Part shown: in pieces, positions 31,903-40,178 of the stretch
How the letters are laid out: each line of letters starts with the position of its first letter
Position numbering within the stretch: position 1 is the first letter of the stretch
NCBI GenBank assembly: GCA_017411325.1
Contig: JAFQQJ010000012.1
Span: 1-45,857 of the forward strand
Reading direction: 5' to 3'
Length of the DNA stretch: 45,857 nucleotides
Source of the DNA: Clostridia bacterium
GTDB lineage: Bacteria; Bacillota; Clostridia; CAKSNL01; HGM11501
Notes under the pieces: model-generated
Databases searched by the model: none
Seen by the model: the letters and a program-made list of their open reading frames with translations, nothing else
What the model was told of the DNA's origin: nothing
Made by a program: the position numbers and the translations under genes

Positions 31903-33249
31903 TTATTTTCCTATACAGAATTTTGAAAAAACTTCGCCTATAACCTCATCGGAAACTGTCATACCGGTGATTTCACCAAGATGTGACACCGCCGATTCAA
32001 GATTTATATATGCGAAATCCTCAGTTAAACCGCTCTCCAGAGCCTTTATTGCTTCTCCTATGGCTGAATCTGCCATAATTGCGGCTTCCTTGTGGCGCTC
32101 GTTGGTTATCATAACCGCATCTTCAGAAAAATCAGAGCCCAGAAGAAGGTCATAAATTTTCTTTTTAAGTTCATCAATTCCCGTCTTTTCCTTTACGGAT
32201 ATATAAATTGCATCTTCTTCTCCCGGAATTACACATTTTCCTTCAAGCTCAGACTTATTTACAACGGTAATATGAGGCTTTCCTTTAATAAGATTCAGAA
32301 TTTCCGCATCGTTTTCGTCAAATTCTCTTCCGTTATCGGTGACAAAAAGGCATATATCTGCATTTTCAATATAATCTTTTGCCTTTTTTACACCTATTTT
32401 TTCAACTGTGTCCGCATCCTCTCTTATACCTGCGGTATCTGCAAGGCGGATGGGAATATCAAAAATATTTATATATTCTTCTATTATATCTCTTGTCGTG
32501 CCTTCAATTTCGGTAACAATGGCTTTTTCTTCTCCGGCAAGCTCATTAAGAAGTGAGCTTTTTCCCGCATTGGGCTTTCCGCATATGGCGCAGACTGCAC
32601 CTTCTCTTAAAATAATGCCCTTATCGGCATTTTTTATAAGATTTTCCGTTTTTTCCTTTATAAGTGAAAGGCCAAGCTTTATATTTATACCCGATAAACT
32701 GTCTGCATCTTCGTCCGGAAAATCCGTAGAAACAGAAATATAACTCATTATTTCGAGGATTTCACGTCTTATTTCATTTATCCCTTCAGATAATTTTCCC
32801 GAGAGCTGATTTACAGCTGTGCTTCTTGCAAGCTCTGTTTTTGAATCTATAATGTCAGCAACCGCCTCTGCCTTTGATAAATCAATTCTTCCGTTTAAGA
32901 AGGCGCGCATGGTAAATTCGCCCGCCTTTGCTGCCCTTGCTCCGGCTTTAATAACAGCTTCCAGAGTCCTCTTTGCGGGAATTATTCCGCCGTGAACAGA
33001 TAATTCAACAACGTTTTCCGCGGTAAAGCTGCGGGGCGCACGCATAACCGAGCAAAGACATTCATCAATTTTTTCTTCGCCGTCATACACAAAGCCGTAC
33101 AAAATACGGTGGCTTTCCGAATCTTCAGTTTTTATTTTTCCCTTAAAAACCTTGTCCGCTATCTTAAATGCATCATCGCCGCTTATTCTTATAACGGCAA
33201 TTCCGCCCTTCTGCATAGCGGTGCTTATTGCAGCAATTGTCTCTGCCAT
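31903..33249 (-). CDS. mnmE: tRNA modification GTPase
   Basis: 448 aa. N-terminal tetrahydrofolate-binding domain, GTPase with G1 GKPNAGKSS, G3 DTAG, G4 VNKSE, and the invariant C-terminal FCIGK whose cysteine is needed for activity. Partner of MnmG. AAGGTG precedes the ATG. Likely first gene of mnmE-mnmG-rsmG. Confidence 0.96.
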   Translation of the reverse strand: MAETIAAISTAMQKGGIAVIRISGDDAFKIADKVFKGKIKTEDSESHRILYGFVYDGEEKIDECLCSVMRAPRSFTAENVVELSVHGGIIPAKRTLEAVIKAGARAAKAGEFTMRAFLNGRIDLSKAEAVADIIDSKTELARSTAVNQLSGKLSEGINEIRREILEIMSYISVSTDFPDEDADSLSGINIKLGLSLIKEKTENLIKNADKGIILREGAVCAICGKPNAGKSSLLNELAGEEKAIVTEIEGTTRDIIEEYINIFDIPIRLADTAGIREDADTVEKIGVKKAKDYIENADICLFVTDNGREFDENDAEILNLIKGKPHITVVNKSELEGKCVIPGEEDAIYISVKEKTGIDELKKKIYDLLLGSDFSEDAVMITNERHKEAAIMADSAIGEAIKALESGLTEDFAYINLESAVSHLGEITGMTVSDEVIGEVFSKFCIGK

Positions 33250-33342
33250 AAAATCACCTTTTCTTTTTTAACATTCAAAAAGGGAGGTAAATCTTTCAAA
33301 CTCTATTTCCGCCTTATAATATTCCGACGAGTCTGAGTTTTA

Positions 33343-33387
33343 AAAAAACAGATAAAACGCCGTGAAAACTACTCTTTTCACGGCGTT
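33343..33387 (-). terminator. Terminator of the rpmH-jag operon
   Basis: Thirteen-base stem AACGCCGTGAAAA (33356-33368) with TTTTCACGGCGTT (33375-33387), followed on the minus strand by TTTTATCTGTTTTTTT. Confidence 0.85.
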
Positions 33388-33475
33388 AATTCGTTTTCAC
33401 AAAAAAGCTTTATAAAAACCTTTTCATATAGATTAAATATAGTTTTATCTGCGATTGACCGACTTTTTGGATGTT

Positions 33476-34123
33476 TTAGTCTCTGTAAGTTCCTGCCATA
33501 CCCTTATATGCAACAACAACTTTTCTGTTGGGTTCTTCTCCTATGGAATAGGTTGTTACCTCGGGATAGTCCTGCAATGCCTCGTGAATTATTCTTCTTT
33601 CATAAGGATTTTTAGGCTCAATAATCATATTTTTCTTATACTTTGTAGCCTTGGATGCAGTTCTCTTCGCAAGATTTACTAAAGCATCTTCTCTTCTTTC
33701 TCTGTAGTTTTCGGCATCCAATGTAACCTTTATATAGTCATCAGAGCCCTTATTTAAGAAGATATTTGTAAGATACTGAAGAGCATCAAGTGTTTCTCCG
33801 CGGCGGCCTATTAAAAGTCCTAAGCCTTCACCCTTAAGCTCTATATTCATTTTCTTTTCTTCTTCGTTGTAAACTGTTTCAAGCTCTGTATCCATACCCA
33901 TCTTTTCGGTTATATTCTTAAGGAAGCTTTCAGCTTTTGATGTTTCATCCTCTTTAATAAGAGTAACTCTTACCTTTACTTCTTTGCTTCCAAGGAGTCC
34001 GAAAAGACCTTTGGATTCTTCTAAAATTTCTATTTCAACGTTTTCTTTTGTTGTGTTGAGATCAGAAAGTGCTTTTTCCACCGCTTCATCAACGGTTTTT
34101 GCTTTTATTTCTACAAATTTCAT
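33476..34123 (-). CDS. jag: RNA-binding protein Jag/KhpB
   Basis: 215 aa. Jag-N domain (1-50, VEIKAKTVDEAVEKAL), KH domain (about 85-140, LLIGRRGETLDALQYL) and R3H domain (about 145-205). Binds RNA and influences division and cell-wall synthesis in Firmicutes. Its ATG overlaps the yidC stop by 4 bases (ATGA). Confidence 0.92.
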   Translation of the reverse strand: MKFVEIKAKTVDEAVEKALSDLNTTKENVEIEILEESKGLFGLLGSKEVKVRVTLIKEDETSKAESFLKNITEKMGMDTELETVYNEEEKKMNIELKGEGLGLLIGRRGETLDALQYLTNIFLNKGSDDYIKVTLDAENYRERREDALVNLAKRTASKATKYKKNMIIEPKNPYERRIIHEALQDYPEVTTYSIGEEPNRKVVVAYKGMAGTYRD

Positions 34124-35028
34124 TTGTTTTTTCCTTTTCCCTTCTTGTCCTTAATCCCAAAATCTTCATTCTCATACTTTTTGTCATAATACTTGGTCAA
34201 TATAACCGTCTGAACAACAGAAAGCATTGTGCTTATAAACCAGTATAAACCGATACCAGCAGGAAGAGTATATGTGAAAAATGCTGTCATTAAAGGCATT
34301 ATCATATTCATTGTCTTCATCTGCTGAGCCTGCTCTTCACTCATAGGATTAAGCTTTTTTGATACCCAGTTTGAGAAAAATGCCGATCCTGTTGCAAGTG
34401 CAACAACTATTAAAAGTAATTTATCGTCGCTGGGTGTTCTCGATAAATCCATTCCGAGAAAATCAAAATCAATTAAATTAAACTCAGATGCAACTTTAAT
34501 TTCAAAATCTCTTACCTTTTCGGTTAAATGAGAAACAATTTCCCCTATTTCCGAAAATGCGGAAATATCTGTTTCTCCTGCAAGCTTTGTAAGCTTTGTA
34601 ATTATATCTTCCTTTGCCATTTCTCCCGAAGAAACCATACCTTCAAGATAAACAGCGGGAGTTTTTCTTAAAAACCATGTTACAGGTGCCTGAATAACTC
34701 TGTAAAGACCGAGTAAAATAGGAAGCTGAATTAAAAGAGGAAGACAACCGCCCATGGGGTTTACTCCATACTTCTGATAAAGCTTCATGGTTTCTTCATT
34801 GAGTTTTTCTTTATCGTTTTTATATTTTGCCTGAATTCTCTCAAGCTCAGGTCTTATTTTCTTTGTTTTAGCGGTTGTTTTCTGCTGCTTTATCCCAAGA
34901 GGGAAAAGAATTATTTTAACGATGATTGTAAACAGAATAACAGCCAGACCGTAATCCTTAACAAAGCCGTAAATAGGATTAATTATAAAACTTAATATGT
35001 TTGCAAAAAAGTTAAATATTTCAATCAC
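34120..35028 (-). CDS. yidC: Membrane protein insertase YidC/SpoIIIJ
   Basis: About 300 aa. Five transmembrane helices, the cytoplasmic KIILFPLGIKQQKT hairpin, GGCLPLLIQLPILLGLYR and the terminal basic tail. It lacks the lipoprotein cysteine common in Gram-positive YidC. The nominal start is GTG at 35028, but the only SD (AAGGAG, 35033-35028) overlaps that GTG. In-frame ATA at 35019 is 8 bases from the SD. The true start is uncertain by 1-4 codons. Confidence 0.93.
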   Translation of the reverse strand: MIEIFNFFANILSFIINPIYGFVKDYGLAVILFTIIVKIILFPLGIKQQKTTAKTKKIRPELERIQAKYKNDKEKLNEETMKLYQKYGVNPMGGCLPLLIQLPILLGLYRVIQAPVTWFLRKTPAVYLEGMVSSGEMAKEDIITKLTKLAGETDISAFSEIGEIVSHLTEKVRDFEIKVASEFNLIDFDFLGMDLSRTPSDDKLLLIVVALATGSAFFSNWVSKKLNPMSEEQAQQMKTMNMIMPLMTAFFTYTLPAGIGLYWFISTMLSVVQTVILTKYYDKKYENEDFGIKDKKGKGKNK

Positions 35029-35050
35029 TCCTTAAAAATAAAAAGGGGCT

Positions 35051-35269
35051 TTAAGGCACAGGGTCATAACCCCCCGGATTGAAAGGGTGACATTTCAGAA
35101 TTCTTTTAACGGCTAAGAAGCCGCCCTTTAACGCACCGTACTTTTCGATAGCTTCATAGGCATACGCAGAGCAAGTAGGATAAAAACGGCATTTGGAAGA
35201 ACCAAGTAAAGGTGATAAAAATTTTCTGTAAAGTCTGATAAAAAAAAGAAAAATTTTTTTCATTGGCAA
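35051..35269 (-). CDS. yidD: Membrane protein insertion efficiency factor YidD
   Basis: 72 aa. [36 protein letters not shown] and a GGYDPVP end are the complete family signature. Membrane-associated; helps YidC. 19 bases from rnpA and 22 from yidC. Confidence 0.94.
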   Translation of the reverse strand: MPMKKIFLFFIRLYRKFLSPLLGSSKCRFYPTCSAYAYEAIEKYGALKGGFLAVKRILKCHPFNPGGYDPVP

Positions 35270-35288
35270 AACCTTCCCTTTATAACCG

Positions 35289-35618
35289 TTATTTTATTTT
35301 TGCCTTTTCAAAAAGCTTACTCATTTCTTTTTTCACTTCAAAAAATCCTACCTCGGGCGTTTTCGTTCTTGCTACAAAAACGAAATCATAACCCGAGGCG
35401 TATTTTTCAAAGAACCTGTAACTTTCCCTTATGAGCCTTTTGGCCCTGTTTCTTTTTACGGCCTTACCGACCTTTTTGCTTACGGTTATTCCCATACGGT
35501 TTTCTGAAAGACCGTTTGGCATAACATACATAATCAAAGCATAAGAAACAAAACAGTTACCTTTTTTGTAAATTTTTGAAAAAAGCGCATTATTTTTAAT
35601 CGACAGCGTATGTTCCAT
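35289..35618 (-). CDS. rnpA: Ribonuclease P protein component
   Basis: 109 aa. Signature [20 protein letters not shown] binds the RNase P RNA and pre-tRNA leader. Downstream of rpmH in the standard order. Confidence 0.94.
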   Translation of the reverse strand: MEHTLSIKNNALFSKIYKKGNCFVSYALIMYVMPNGLSENRMGITVSKKVGKAVKRNRAKRLIRESYRFFEKYASGYDFVFVARTKTPEVGFFEVKKEMSKLFEKAKIK

Positions 35619-35646
35619 TAAAAACTAACTTCTTTCCGAAACTTGA

Positions 35647-35781
35647 TTAAGCAGAGAGTACTCTTCTGCCTTCTCTTCTTCTTCTTGCGAGAACTTTGCG
35701 ACCGTTTTTAGTGCTCATTCTCTGTCTGAAACCGTGAACCTTTTTTCTCTTTAATTTGTTGGGCTGATATGTTCTAATCAC
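35647..35781 (-). CDS. rpmH: 50S ribosomal protein L34
   Basis: 44 aa, starting at GTG 35781 (AGGAGG 8 bases upstream). Reads [18 protein letters not shown], then [20 protein letters not shown], then RRVLSA. Too short for most length cut-offs. First gene of rpmH-rnpA-yidD-yidC-jag. Confidence 0.97.
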   Translation of the reverse strand: MIRTYQPNKLKRKKVHGFRQRMSTKNGRKVLARRRREGRRVLSA

Positions 35782-35828
35782 TAAAAACACCTCCTTAAAA
35801 TAAATTAAAAATTTACAGACTTTTTTCC

Positions 35829-35857
35829 ATTATATCCTTTAAAAATTTATTTGTCAA
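35829..35857 (-). promoter_or_regulatory. rpmH promoter
   Basis: On the minus strand TTGACA (35857-35852), 17-base spacer, TATAAT (35834-35829): full consensus. Confidence 0.85.
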
Positions 35858-35907
35858 CCAAAAATTAATTTTCTTAAAAAATTTTTATAAAAAAAACAAA
35901 ATTTATC

Positions 35908-35936
35908 TTGTAAAAATCTTTCTTTTTTGATATAAT
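35908..35936 (+). promoter_or_regulatory. dnaA promoter
   Basis: TTGTAA (35908-35913), 17-base spacer, TATAAT (35931-35936). The leader of about 155 bases contains the DnaA boxes, so DnaA likely represses itself. Confidence 0.75.
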
Positions 35937-35974
35937 ATATAATGTATGAAAATGTACACCAAAAGGGTAATTTT

Positions 35975-36087
35975 TTATCCCCAACTGAGTTTTCCACAAG
36001 TAAAACAGCTTAAGTATCGGTTTTGAAGGGATTATTAAAGGAGTTATCCACAATATAAACATATACTTTTCAACAAAAAGTGGAAAA
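35975..36087. other. oriC, upstream DnaA-box cluster
   Basis: TTATCCACA (36044-36052, perfect), TTTTCCACA (35990-35998), TTATCCCCA (35975-35983, one mismatch) and the reverse box at 36079-36087 (one mismatch), in AT-rich DNA between rpmH and dnaA. Confidence 0.8.
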
Positions 36088-36099
36088 ATGGAGGTTTTT

Positions 36100-37428
36100 A
36101 TGTTACCGCTTAATGATATATGGAAAAAGGCATGTGAATACATAAGCGAAGAGATTTCATCACCCGTTGCTTACCGAACCTGGATTGGTGAAAGTTATCC
36201 TTATAAAGTAAAAAACGGCAGTATTTATTTTTGCGTTCCAACGGAAATAAATAAAAATATGATTGAAAAAAGATATTCGGAGCTTATCATAAATTCAATT
36301 CTGGAAGTAACCGGTGAAAAATACGGTATAATGGTTACGATAGGTGAAGAAGAGGATGACGATAAAGATGAAAAAAGGGAAGATAAAAAAGAAGATCTGA
36401 ATATCAAAGCTCCTTCAAAATATACCTTTGACAACTTTGTTGTAGGTAATTCAAATAAGTTTGCTCACGCAGCATCGCTTGCAGTTGCGGAAACACCCGG
36501 CCAGGGATATAACCCTCTTTTTATATACGGCGGATCGGGACTCGGTAAAACTCACCTTATGCACGCAATTGAAAATTACATACATGAAAATAATACAAAG
36601 CTTAAGACAACCTTTGTTACCGCAGAAACCTTTACAATAGAGCTTATTGAAGCCGTTCAGAAAAAAAGCACGGAAGCATTTCGCGAAAAATACAGAAAGA
36701 CAGATGTTTTGTTTGTTGACGATATTCACTTTATAGCAGGAAAGGTTTCAACAGAAGAGGAATTTCACAATACCTTCAATACATTGTTTGATTCGGACAA
36801 GCAGATTGTTTTAACAAGTGACCGTCCTCCGGAAGAAATTCCTAATCTTGCAGAAAGACTTGTAACAAGATTCAGCTGGGGTGTTAAATGCGATATTCAG
36901 CCTCCCGAATATGAAACAAAGGTAGGAATTTTAAAACAGAAGGCAAAGGATCAGAATATAAACATAAGCACAGAAACCATAATTTATATTTCTGACAATA
37001 TAAACATAAATGTCCGTGAGCTTGAAGGATTTTTAACAACCCTCTCTGCCTATTCTAAAGTAAAGAGAGAAGAAGAAGTTACAAGAGAAACCGTTGATTA
37101 TGTTATTTCAAAATATATTTCCGTTAAGGAAGAGGTTAAAACAATAACTCCTAAAACAATAATTTCGGCAGTTGCTAAATTATTCAGAGTAAACGAAGAC
37201 GATATAACCTCTAAAAGAAAAACAAAGGAAATAGTAATTCCCCGTCAGGTATCAATTTATCTTTGTAAAAACTTAACGGAGCTTTCCTTTAATAAAATAG
37301 GAGACTATTTCGGAGGAAAAGATCATTCAACAGTAATGCATGCCGTTAAAAAGGTGGAATCTTACATAGAAACAGATCCTGAAATAAAAGAAAAGGTTTT
37401 AACTCTTACAAAGGATCTTACAAACTGA
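36100..37428 (+). CDS. dnaA: Chromosomal replication initiator DnaA
   Basis: 442 aa from the ATG at 36100; GGAGG (36090-36094) lies 5 bases upstream and overlaps the alternative ATG at 36088. Domain I (1-80), an acidic linker EEEDDDKDEKREDKKE (about 83-100), AAA+ domain with Walker A GGSGLGKTH and Walker B LFVDDIHF, and the C-terminal HTH with signature GGKDHSTVMHAVKKVE. Boxes on both sides of the gene. Confidence 0.96.
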   Translation: MLPLNDIWKKACEYISEEISSPVAYRTWIGESYPYKVKNGSIYFCVPTEINKNMIEKRYSELIINSILEVTGEKYGIMVTIGEEEDDDKDEKREDKKEDLNIKAPSKYTFDNFVVGNSNKFAHAASLAVAETPGQGYNPLFIYGGSGLGKTHLMHAIENYIHENNTKLKTTFVTAETFTIELIEAVQKKSTEAFREKYRKTDVLFVDDIHFIAGKVSTEEEFHNTFNTLFDSDKQIVLTSDRPPEEIPNLAERLVTRFSWGVKCDIQPPEYETKVGILKQKAKDQNINISTETIIYISDNININVRELEGFLTTLSAYSKVKREEEVTRETVDYVISKYISVKEEVKTITPKTIISAVAKLFRVNEDDITSKRKTKEIVIPRQVSIYLCKNLTELSFNKIGDYFGGKDHSTVMHAVKKVESYIETDPEIKEKVLTLTKDLTN

Positions 37429-37429
37429 C

Positions 37430-37600
37430 TTTTCCACCCTTTACACAGTATAAAAAATTTTGTGGAAAAAGAAAAAAAGAATTATAATTTTTTTATCAAC
37501 ACCTTAAAACAGCTTAATATAAAGGATTGGTTAACTTTTCAACAATTAAACAGGTACTAATACAACTGAATTTAAATAATTATTAATTACATGGAAGGAG
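37430..37600. other. oriC, downstream DnaA boxes and AT-rich unwinding region
   Basis: TTTTCCACC (37430-37438), CTTTACACA (37439-37447) and reverse box TGTGGAAAA (37461-37469, perfect), then about 130 very AT-rich bases. Together with the upstream cluster this gives the bipartite origin of Bacillus type. Confidence 0.75.
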
Positions 37601-37608
37601 AAATCAAA

Positions 37609-38724
37609 ATGATTTTCCAGTGTCAGAAAGAAGTTTTAATGAACACATTGAATATTGTATCAAAAGCAGTATCTCCCAAGGCATCAATGCCTATACTTGA
37701 AGGTATATACATAGAAGCAGGCCCCGAACAGATTAAAATTGTGGGAAATGATCTTGAGCTTGGTATAGAATGTAATATAGGTGCTGAGGTTTATGAAGAA
37801 GGAAGAATAGTTTTACTTGCAAAAACCTTTACCGAAATTGTAAGAAAGCTTCCCAATGATACTGTAACCATCAAGGTGAATGATCAGAGAAATGCAGTAA
37901 TTACTTGTCAGAACATTGAATATAAAATTACAGGTCTTTCTGATGATGAATTTCCTTCTATACCCGAAATTGATTCTGAAAACGAGCTTACAATTGAATC
38001 CGGTGTTCTTAAAAATATGATAAGAAGAACTATTTTTGCAATTTCCCAGAATGAAAGCAGAATGGTTTTAACCGGCTCTTTATTTGAAGTAAAGGGAGAT
38101 AATCTGAATGTTGTTTCTGTAGACGGTTTCCGTCTTGCACTCAGAAACGAAAAAATAAAAGAAGATAAGGGCGAAGGCTTTTCATTTATTATACCCGGAA
38201 AAACACTGGGAGAGCTTTCAAAAATATTAAAGGATGACGATTCACCCGTTAATATAAGTGTAAATCAGAGATTCTGCTTAATTAAGACAGATGATGCAAA
38301 GGTTGTTTCAAGACTTATTGAAGGTAATTTCCTGAATTACAGAAAAACAATTCCCACCGATAATGCATACAGTGTGATTATTCCCGTAAATTCGGTTATG
38401 GAAAGTGTTGAACGCTGCGAACCCATCATTTCTGCCAGTGAAACAAAGAGTCCCATAAGACTTCAGTTTACAAAGACAGAGCTTGTTATAAAGTGTTTTG
38501 CATCAACCGGTCAGATTATGGATACTCTTCCCATTCCCTTTGAAGGAGAAGAAACGGAAATAGGCTTCAATCATAAATATTTCCACGATGCATTAAAGGC
38601 GTGTGAAACCGATCTTGCAAAAATTGAATTCAATTCAAATTTAAGCCCCTGTATAATTAAACCTGTTGATAATGAAGATTTTATACAGATGGTTCTTCCT
38701 GTAAAATTAAAAAATGAAAATTGA
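37609..38724 (+). CDS. dnaN: DNA polymerase III beta sliding clamp
   Basis: 371 aa from the ATG at 37609 (AAGGAG 9 bases upstream). Three clamp domains; MIFQCQKEVLMNTLNIVSKA start and the C-terminal MVLPVKLKN (family MPMRL/MPVRL) are recognisable. Overlaps recF by 11 bases; the S4-domain gene yaaA that often sits between them is absent. Confidence 0.96.
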   Translation: MIFQCQKEVLMNTLNIVSKAVSPKASMPILEGIYIEAGPEQIKIVGNDLELGIECNIGAEVYEEGRIVLLAKTFTEIVRKLPNDTVTIKVNDQRNAVITCQNIEYKITGLSDDEFPSIPEIDSENELTIESGVLKNMIRRTIFAISQNESRMVLTGSLFEVKGDNLNVVSVDGFRLALRNEKIKEDKGEGFSFIIPGKTLGELSKILKDDDSPVNISVNQRFCLIKTDDAKVVSRLIEGNFLNYRKTIPTDNAYSVIIPVNSVMESVERCEPIISASETKSPIRLQFTKTELVIKCFASTGQIMDTLPIPFEGEETEIGFNHKYFHDALKACETDLAKIEFNSNLSPCIIKPVDNEDFIQMVLPVKLKNEN

Positions 38725-39820
38725 AAGGGTTAAGCTTTTTAATTACAGAAATTTTTCCGAAGAAGAGGTTTTTCTTAATCCTGAAGTAAATGTATTGAGA
38801 GGACAGAATGCTCAGGGAAAAACAAACTTTCTTGAATCAATTTATCTTTTTTCTCAGGCTAAAAGCTACAGAGCTGCATCGGAAAAGGATTTAATTAAAT
38901 TCGGATGTGATTCCTTCCTGCTTGAAATGGATTTTTTAACCGGTGATATGCCGATGCACGGAGAATATAAATTTTCCGAAAGCGAAAAAAGGGAAGTAAA
39001 ATTCAACGGCATAAAGGCATCTAAAAATTCTCTTTTAAGTGAACATTTTAAAACAGTTTTATTTTCACCGGAAGAAATTGATGTAATTAAAGGAGAAAAG
39101 GAATTAAGAAGAAACTTAATTGACGATGCAATCTGTAATCTTAGGCCGAATTATGCGAAAATTCTGAAGGATTACAATAAATGTGTAAAGCAGAAAAACA
39201 TTCTTCTTAAAAAAAGAGAGCTTAAAAATTTCGATTCTATGCTTGATGTATGGAATTTAAGGCTTTCTGAATACGGCTCACGGCTTATGATGTACAGAGG
39301 AAGCTTTACAAGGCTTTTATCCCAATATGCAAAGCTTCATATGGATGAATTAACCGAAGGAAAAGAAGAACTTTTGATAAAATATGTTCCCTTTATAGAA
39401 GCAGAAAATACAGATAACATTGAAGAAAATAAAGATTTGTTCAATTATAGTATGGAAAAATATCGTCGTGCCGAAATTGAAAGAGGTCAGTCTCTGACAG
39501 GCCCTCACAGAGACGATATTGAATTTATAATAAACGGAAATAATGTGAAATTATTCGGTTCTCAGGGGCAAATGCGTTCCTGCATTTTATGCGTAAAGCT
39601 TGCAATGACGGAAATTATAAAGGACCGCTGCGGTTTCTATCCGGTATTATTGCTTGATGATATATTAAGTGAGCTTGATAAAAAAAGACAATCTTATTTA
39701 ACTGATAAAATAAAGGGAAAACAGACCATAATTACCTGTACGGGTGTAAGCGGTTTAAGAAGGAGCAAAAGAACTACCTTTTTCACGGTAGAAAACGGAA
39801 AAATAACTAAGGAGCAATGA
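38714..39820 (+). CDS. recF: DNA replication and repair protein RecF
   Basis: 368 aa. Walker A GQNAQGKTN, ABC signature SQGQMRS, Walker B VLLLDDILSELD. Loads RecA at gaps with RecO/R. The start overlaps dnaN, so the two are translationally coupled. Confidence 0.95.
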   Translation: MKIERVKLFNYRNFSEEEVFLNPEVNVLRGQNAQGKTNFLESIYLFSQAKSYRAASEKDLIKFGCDSFLLEMDFLTGDMPMHGEYKFSESEKREVKFNGIKASKNSLLSEHFKTVLFSPEEIDVIKGEKELRRNLIDDAICNLRPNYAKILKDYNKCVKQKNILLKKRELKNFDSMLDVWNLRLSEYGSRLMMYRGSFTRLLSQYAKLHMDELTEGKEELLIKYVPFIEAENTDNIEENKDLFNYSMEKYRRAEIERGQSLTGPHRDDIEFIINGNNVKLFGSQGQMRSCILCVKLAMTEIIKDRCGFYPVLLLDDILSELDKKRQSYLTDKIKGKQTIITCTGVSGLRRSKRTTFFTVENGKITKEQ

Positions 39821-39821
39821 T

Positions 39822-40076
39822 ATGTATCTTCATGTTGGAGGAGATTATCTGGTCAGGAAAGACAAAATAGTCGGTATTTTTGATATTGAAAATACAAGTA
39901 TAGGAAAAGCGACAAGAGATTTTTTCCGCCGATGCGAAGAAAATAAAAATGTAATAAACGTATCCTTTGACCTTCCGAGGTCGTTTATACTGGATAATGA
40001 CGATAAAATTTATATATCACCAATCTCTCCCCAGACTCTTCTTAAGAGAATGAATCAGAAAACATGGGATAAGTGA
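39822..40076 (+). CDS. remB: Extracellular matrix regulator RemB (DUF370)
   Basis: 84 aa. MYLHVGGDYLVRKDKIVGIF and FDIENTSIGKATRDFF are typical of Bacillus RemB (YaaB), also located between recF and gyrB. AAGGAGC lies 5-9 bases before the ATG. Confidence 0.88.
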   Translation: MYLHVGGDYLVRKDKIVGIFDIENTSIGKATRDFFRRCEENKNVINVSFDLPRSFILDNDDKIYISPISPQTLLKRMNQKTWDK

Positions 40077-40177
40077 CTTATTTGCGAGTATTTAAAAAAG
40101 CAGAGGCGAAAAATCCGCCAAAAAATGAATTTAGGATATTAAAGCATCTGCTTAAGACGGAAAGAAAGGAATTTTGA
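40073..40177 (+). CDS. Candidate 34-aa small protein between remB and gyrB
   Basis: The GTG at 40073-40075 overlaps the remB stop (GTGA), and the frame stays open to a TGA at 40175-40177, 1 base before the gyrB ATG. It reads [20 protein letters not shown] followed by [14 protein letters not shown]. Basic and plausibly helical at the C-terminus. Its codons contain the gyrB SD (AAAGGA). No homologue recognised; it may be a small protein or only a coupling ORF. Confidence 0.4.
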   Translation: MTYLRVFKKAEAKNPPKNEFRILKHLLKTERKEF

Positions 40178-40178
40178 T

